Part shown: positions 62,284 through 64,000 of the stretch, piece by piece | Position numbering within the stretch: position 1 is the stretch's first letter | Layout: every line of letters starts with the position of its first letter | Assembly (NCBI GenBank): GCA_002966495.1 | Contig: CP016490.1 | Location: forward strand, 3,100,001 to 3,164,000 | Direction of reading: 5' to 3' | Length of the DNA stretch: 64,000 nt | From: Halomonas sp. GFAJ-1 | Lineage (GTDB): Bacteria > Pseudomonadota > Gammaproteobacteria > Pseudomonadales > Halomonadaceae | Position numbers and translations under genes: made by a program | Notes under the pieces: generated by a model | Told to the model about the DNA's origin: nothing | What the model saw: the letters and a program-made list of their open reading frames with translations, nothing else | Database searches by the model: none

Positions 62284-63777
62284 TTAATAATCCTCGTACC
62301 AGCTGCGGCCATCCTGGGTAATCATGGCAATGGAGGCAACCGGCCCCCAAGAGCCCGCCGGGTAGCGGCGCGGCGGGGTTTCGCGTGTTTTCCAACCACC
62401 AATCAGCTGGTCGCACCAGCGCCATGCGTGCTCCACTTCATCCCGGCGTACAAACAGGTACTGCTGGCCTTTCATGACTTCCAGCAACAGACGCTCGTAA
62501 GCATCGGGAATACGCGATTTGGGGAAAGCGTTGTTGAAATCCAGGTGCAGCGGCCCTGGGCGCAGGCGCATGCCTTTATCCAGGCCGCTATCCTTGGTGA
62601 GCACCTGAAGAGCAATGCCCTCTTCCGGCTGCAGGCGAATAATCAGCTTGTTAGCGGCAATATTGCGCTGATCCGGGTCGAAAATGTAATGAGGCTGCTG
62701 ACGGAAGTGAATCACGATTTGCGACAGCTTCTCTGGCATCCGCTTGCCGGTACGCAGATAAAACGGCACGCCCGCCCAGCGCCAGTTGGACACTTCGGTT
62801 TTCATCGCCACGAAAGTTTCGGTTTGGCTCTGGGTGTTGGCGCCCTCTTCTCCCAAATAGCCCGGCACAGGCTGACCATCACTGGTTCCCGCAATGTACT
62901 GGCCACGCACCACGTCGCGGCCAAGCGCTTCGCCGGTAAACGGTTTGAGCGCCTTAAGCACTTTTACCTTCTCATCGCGGATAGCGTCGGCATCTAGATT
63001 CGAAGGTGGGTCCATGGCAATCAGGCACAGCAGCTGTAGTAGATGATTCTGCACCATATCGCGCAGCTGGCCCGCATCGTCGAAGTAGCCCCAACGGCCT
63101 TCGATGCCGACCTTTTCGGCTACAGTAATCTCGACGTGGGAGATATGGTTCTGGTTCCACTGCGTGCCAAACAGCGGATTGGCAAAGCGCAGGGCGATCA
63201 GGTTCTGAACCGTCTCTTTACCCAGGTAGTGGTCAATACGATAGATGCGCGATTCAGGGAAAACAGCGCCAATAGCGTCGTTGATCTGCTCGGATGAGGC
63301 CAAGTCATAACCAATCGGCTTTTCAACAATCACGCGGGTGTCGTCATCCAGGCTATTGCTTGCCTGCAAGTTGTGGCAGATATCGCCATAGATGCGCGCC
63401 GCGACGGATAGATACACTACCATGGGCTGCTTGGAGCCTTCGCGCCACTGGCGAATGGCGTCGTAGCCATCTACCGTTGCGAAATCGAGCTTCAGGTACT
63501 CCAAGCGGTTTAAGAAGCGCTCAAGACTCTCTTTATCCTGCTCGTCTTTTTTCAGGCGCTTTTGCAGTGAACCACTGACCAATTGACGAAACGCAGCAAT
63601 GTCGTGCTCCTGACGCGCCAGCCCCATGATCCGCGTGTTTTCGGGCATTAAGCCCTCGCGGTCAAGATGATACAGCGCAGGGAACAGCTTGCGCATGGCA
63701 AGGTCGCCTAACGCCCCGAACAGCGCTAAATCAATCGCATGACTGGGGTCGCCCAGCGGTGCATGTGACTGGCTCAT
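62284..63777 (-). CDS. zwf: glucose-6-phosphate dehydrogenase
   Basis: Oxidises glucose 6-phosphate and enters the Entner-Doudoroff pathway. The 497-residue protein has the N-terminal nucleotide-binding FGALGDLAMRKLFPALY, EKPIGYDLASS, and the active site RIDHYLGKETVQNL near residue 200. It is first gene of the operon and is preceded by two HexR-type operators. Confidence 0.96.
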   Translation of the reverse strand: MSQSHAPLGDPSHAIDLALFGALGDLAMRKLFPALYHLDREGLMPENTRIMGLARQEHDIAAFRQLVSGSLQKRLKKDEQDKESLERFLNRLEYLKLDFATVDGYDAIRQWREGSKQPMVVYLSVAARIYGDICHNLQASNSLDDDTRVIVEKPIGYDLASSEQINDAIGAVFPESRIYRIDHYLGKETVQNLIALRFANPLFGTQWNQNHISHVEITVAEKVGIEGRWGYFDDAGQLRDMVQNHLLQLLCLIAMDPPSNLDADAIRDEKVKVLKALKPFTGEALGRDVVRGQYIAGTSDGQPVPGYLGEEGANTQSQTETFVAMKTEVSNWRWAGVPFYLRTGKRMPEKLSQIVIHFRQQPHYIFDPDQRNIAANKLIIRLQPEEGIALQVLTKDSGLDKGMRLRPGPLHLDFNNAFPKSRIPDAYERLLLEVMKGQQYLFVRRDEVEHAWRWCDQLIGGWKTRETPPRRYPAGSWGPVASIAMITQDGRSWYEDY

Positions 63778-63808
63778 CTCAACTCCTGTTTATAATTAGG
63801 CCATCTAA

Positions 63809-63823
63809 TGTAGTTAGATTACC
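63809..63823. promoter_or_regulatory. predicted HexR operator 1 upstream of zwf
   Basis: TGTAGTTAGATTACC matches the HexR consensus TGTARTWWWAYTACA except at two positions, 32 bases before the zwf ATG. Confidence 0.6.
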
Positions 63824-63863
63824 TAAAATTTATCTGATTAAAGGCATTATACGCAATATATTA

Positions 63864-63878
63864 TGTAATTTTACTACA
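63864..63878. promoter_or_regulatory. predicted HexR operator 2 upstream of zwf
   Basis: TGTAATTTTACTACA matches the HexR consensus at all 15 positions. Confidence 0.8.
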
Positions 63879-63983
63879 AAATATTGTCTACTGCCGTCCT
63901 TTCCAGACACTGTTTGCCTACAAATTAGCCTCTCCTTCTACCTTTACTCTACGCCCCTGGGATACGCCACCCCTACTCCCCCT

Positions 63984-63990
63984 AAGGAGG
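63984..63990 (+). promoter_or_regulatory. strong ribosome-binding site at the window edge
   Basis: AAGGAGG ends ten bases before the edge on the plus strand, so a divergent gene probably starts just outside. Given the HexR sites, hexR itself is a likely candidate, as in other gammaproteobacteria. Confidence 0.5.
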
Positions 63991-64000
63991 AGGTGACCTT

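Overview
The window looks like a chromosomal segment of a moderately halophilic gammaproteobacterium of the Halomonadaceae (Halomonas/Vreelandella type). This is an inference from gene content: OmpW, PepQ, GlsA, an Entner-Doudoroff set with HexR-type operators, Lrp/LysE, a diheme-type cytochrome b561, and a dispersed palindromic repeat of a kind I associate with Halomonas. The genes are dense, moderately GC-rich and mostly in short co-directional operons. I found no rRNA, tRNA, CRISPR array or phage structural gene.

Layout. 1-5.1 kb: end of a dipeptide ABC transporter operon (dppC fragment, dppD, dppF), then a LysR regulator and the prolidase pepQ. 5.1-6.3 kb: ompW, then a gap holding a very strong minus-strand terminator that may end a small RNA. 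6.3-11.6 kb: a flavin monooxygenase plus butanediol-type dehydrogenase, with a readable sigma-54 promoter and a divergent AcoR-like sigma-54 activator. 11.7-16.8 kb: MoxR/CoxE pair, cytochrome b561, an NCS2-like permease and an unknown protein. 17-26 kb: RidA, CobQ, a lipoprotein-like subtilase autotransporter, glutaminase, an Ada/Ogt-type protein, and an Lrp/LysE pair in which lysE is split by a fresh IS3-family insertion. 26-33 kb: slipin/NfeD, an alternative oxidase, housekeeping orphans and a RhlE-type helicase.

33-36 kb is the accessory spot. It holds a Rho paralogue lacking the RNA-binding N-terminal domain, a HigB/HigA-type toxin-antitoxin pair, and an AT-rich Abi-alpha (DUF4393) gene whose stop codon lies inside a 72-bp integron attC site. 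I read this as one or two integron gene cassettes without a nearby integrase.

36-50 kb is a 15-gene minus-strand cobalamin region. An upstream operon (cobT-cbiZ-cbiB-cobD-cobU-cobS-cobC-cobU-like) is followed by a cobalamin riboswitch and a second operon (btuB-btuF-btuC-btuD-cobB-ytoQ-cobO). With cobQ at 17 kb it covers uptake, salvage and the late steps of B12 assembly. No corrin-ring genes are present here.

50-55.8 kb is a divergent RND efflux system. 56-64 kb is the Entner-Doudoroff glucose route: edd-glk-aldo/keto reductase-fructokinase facing zwf-pgl-eda. Both operons are preceded by two sequences that fit the HexR operator, so they are probably co-induced by KDPG.
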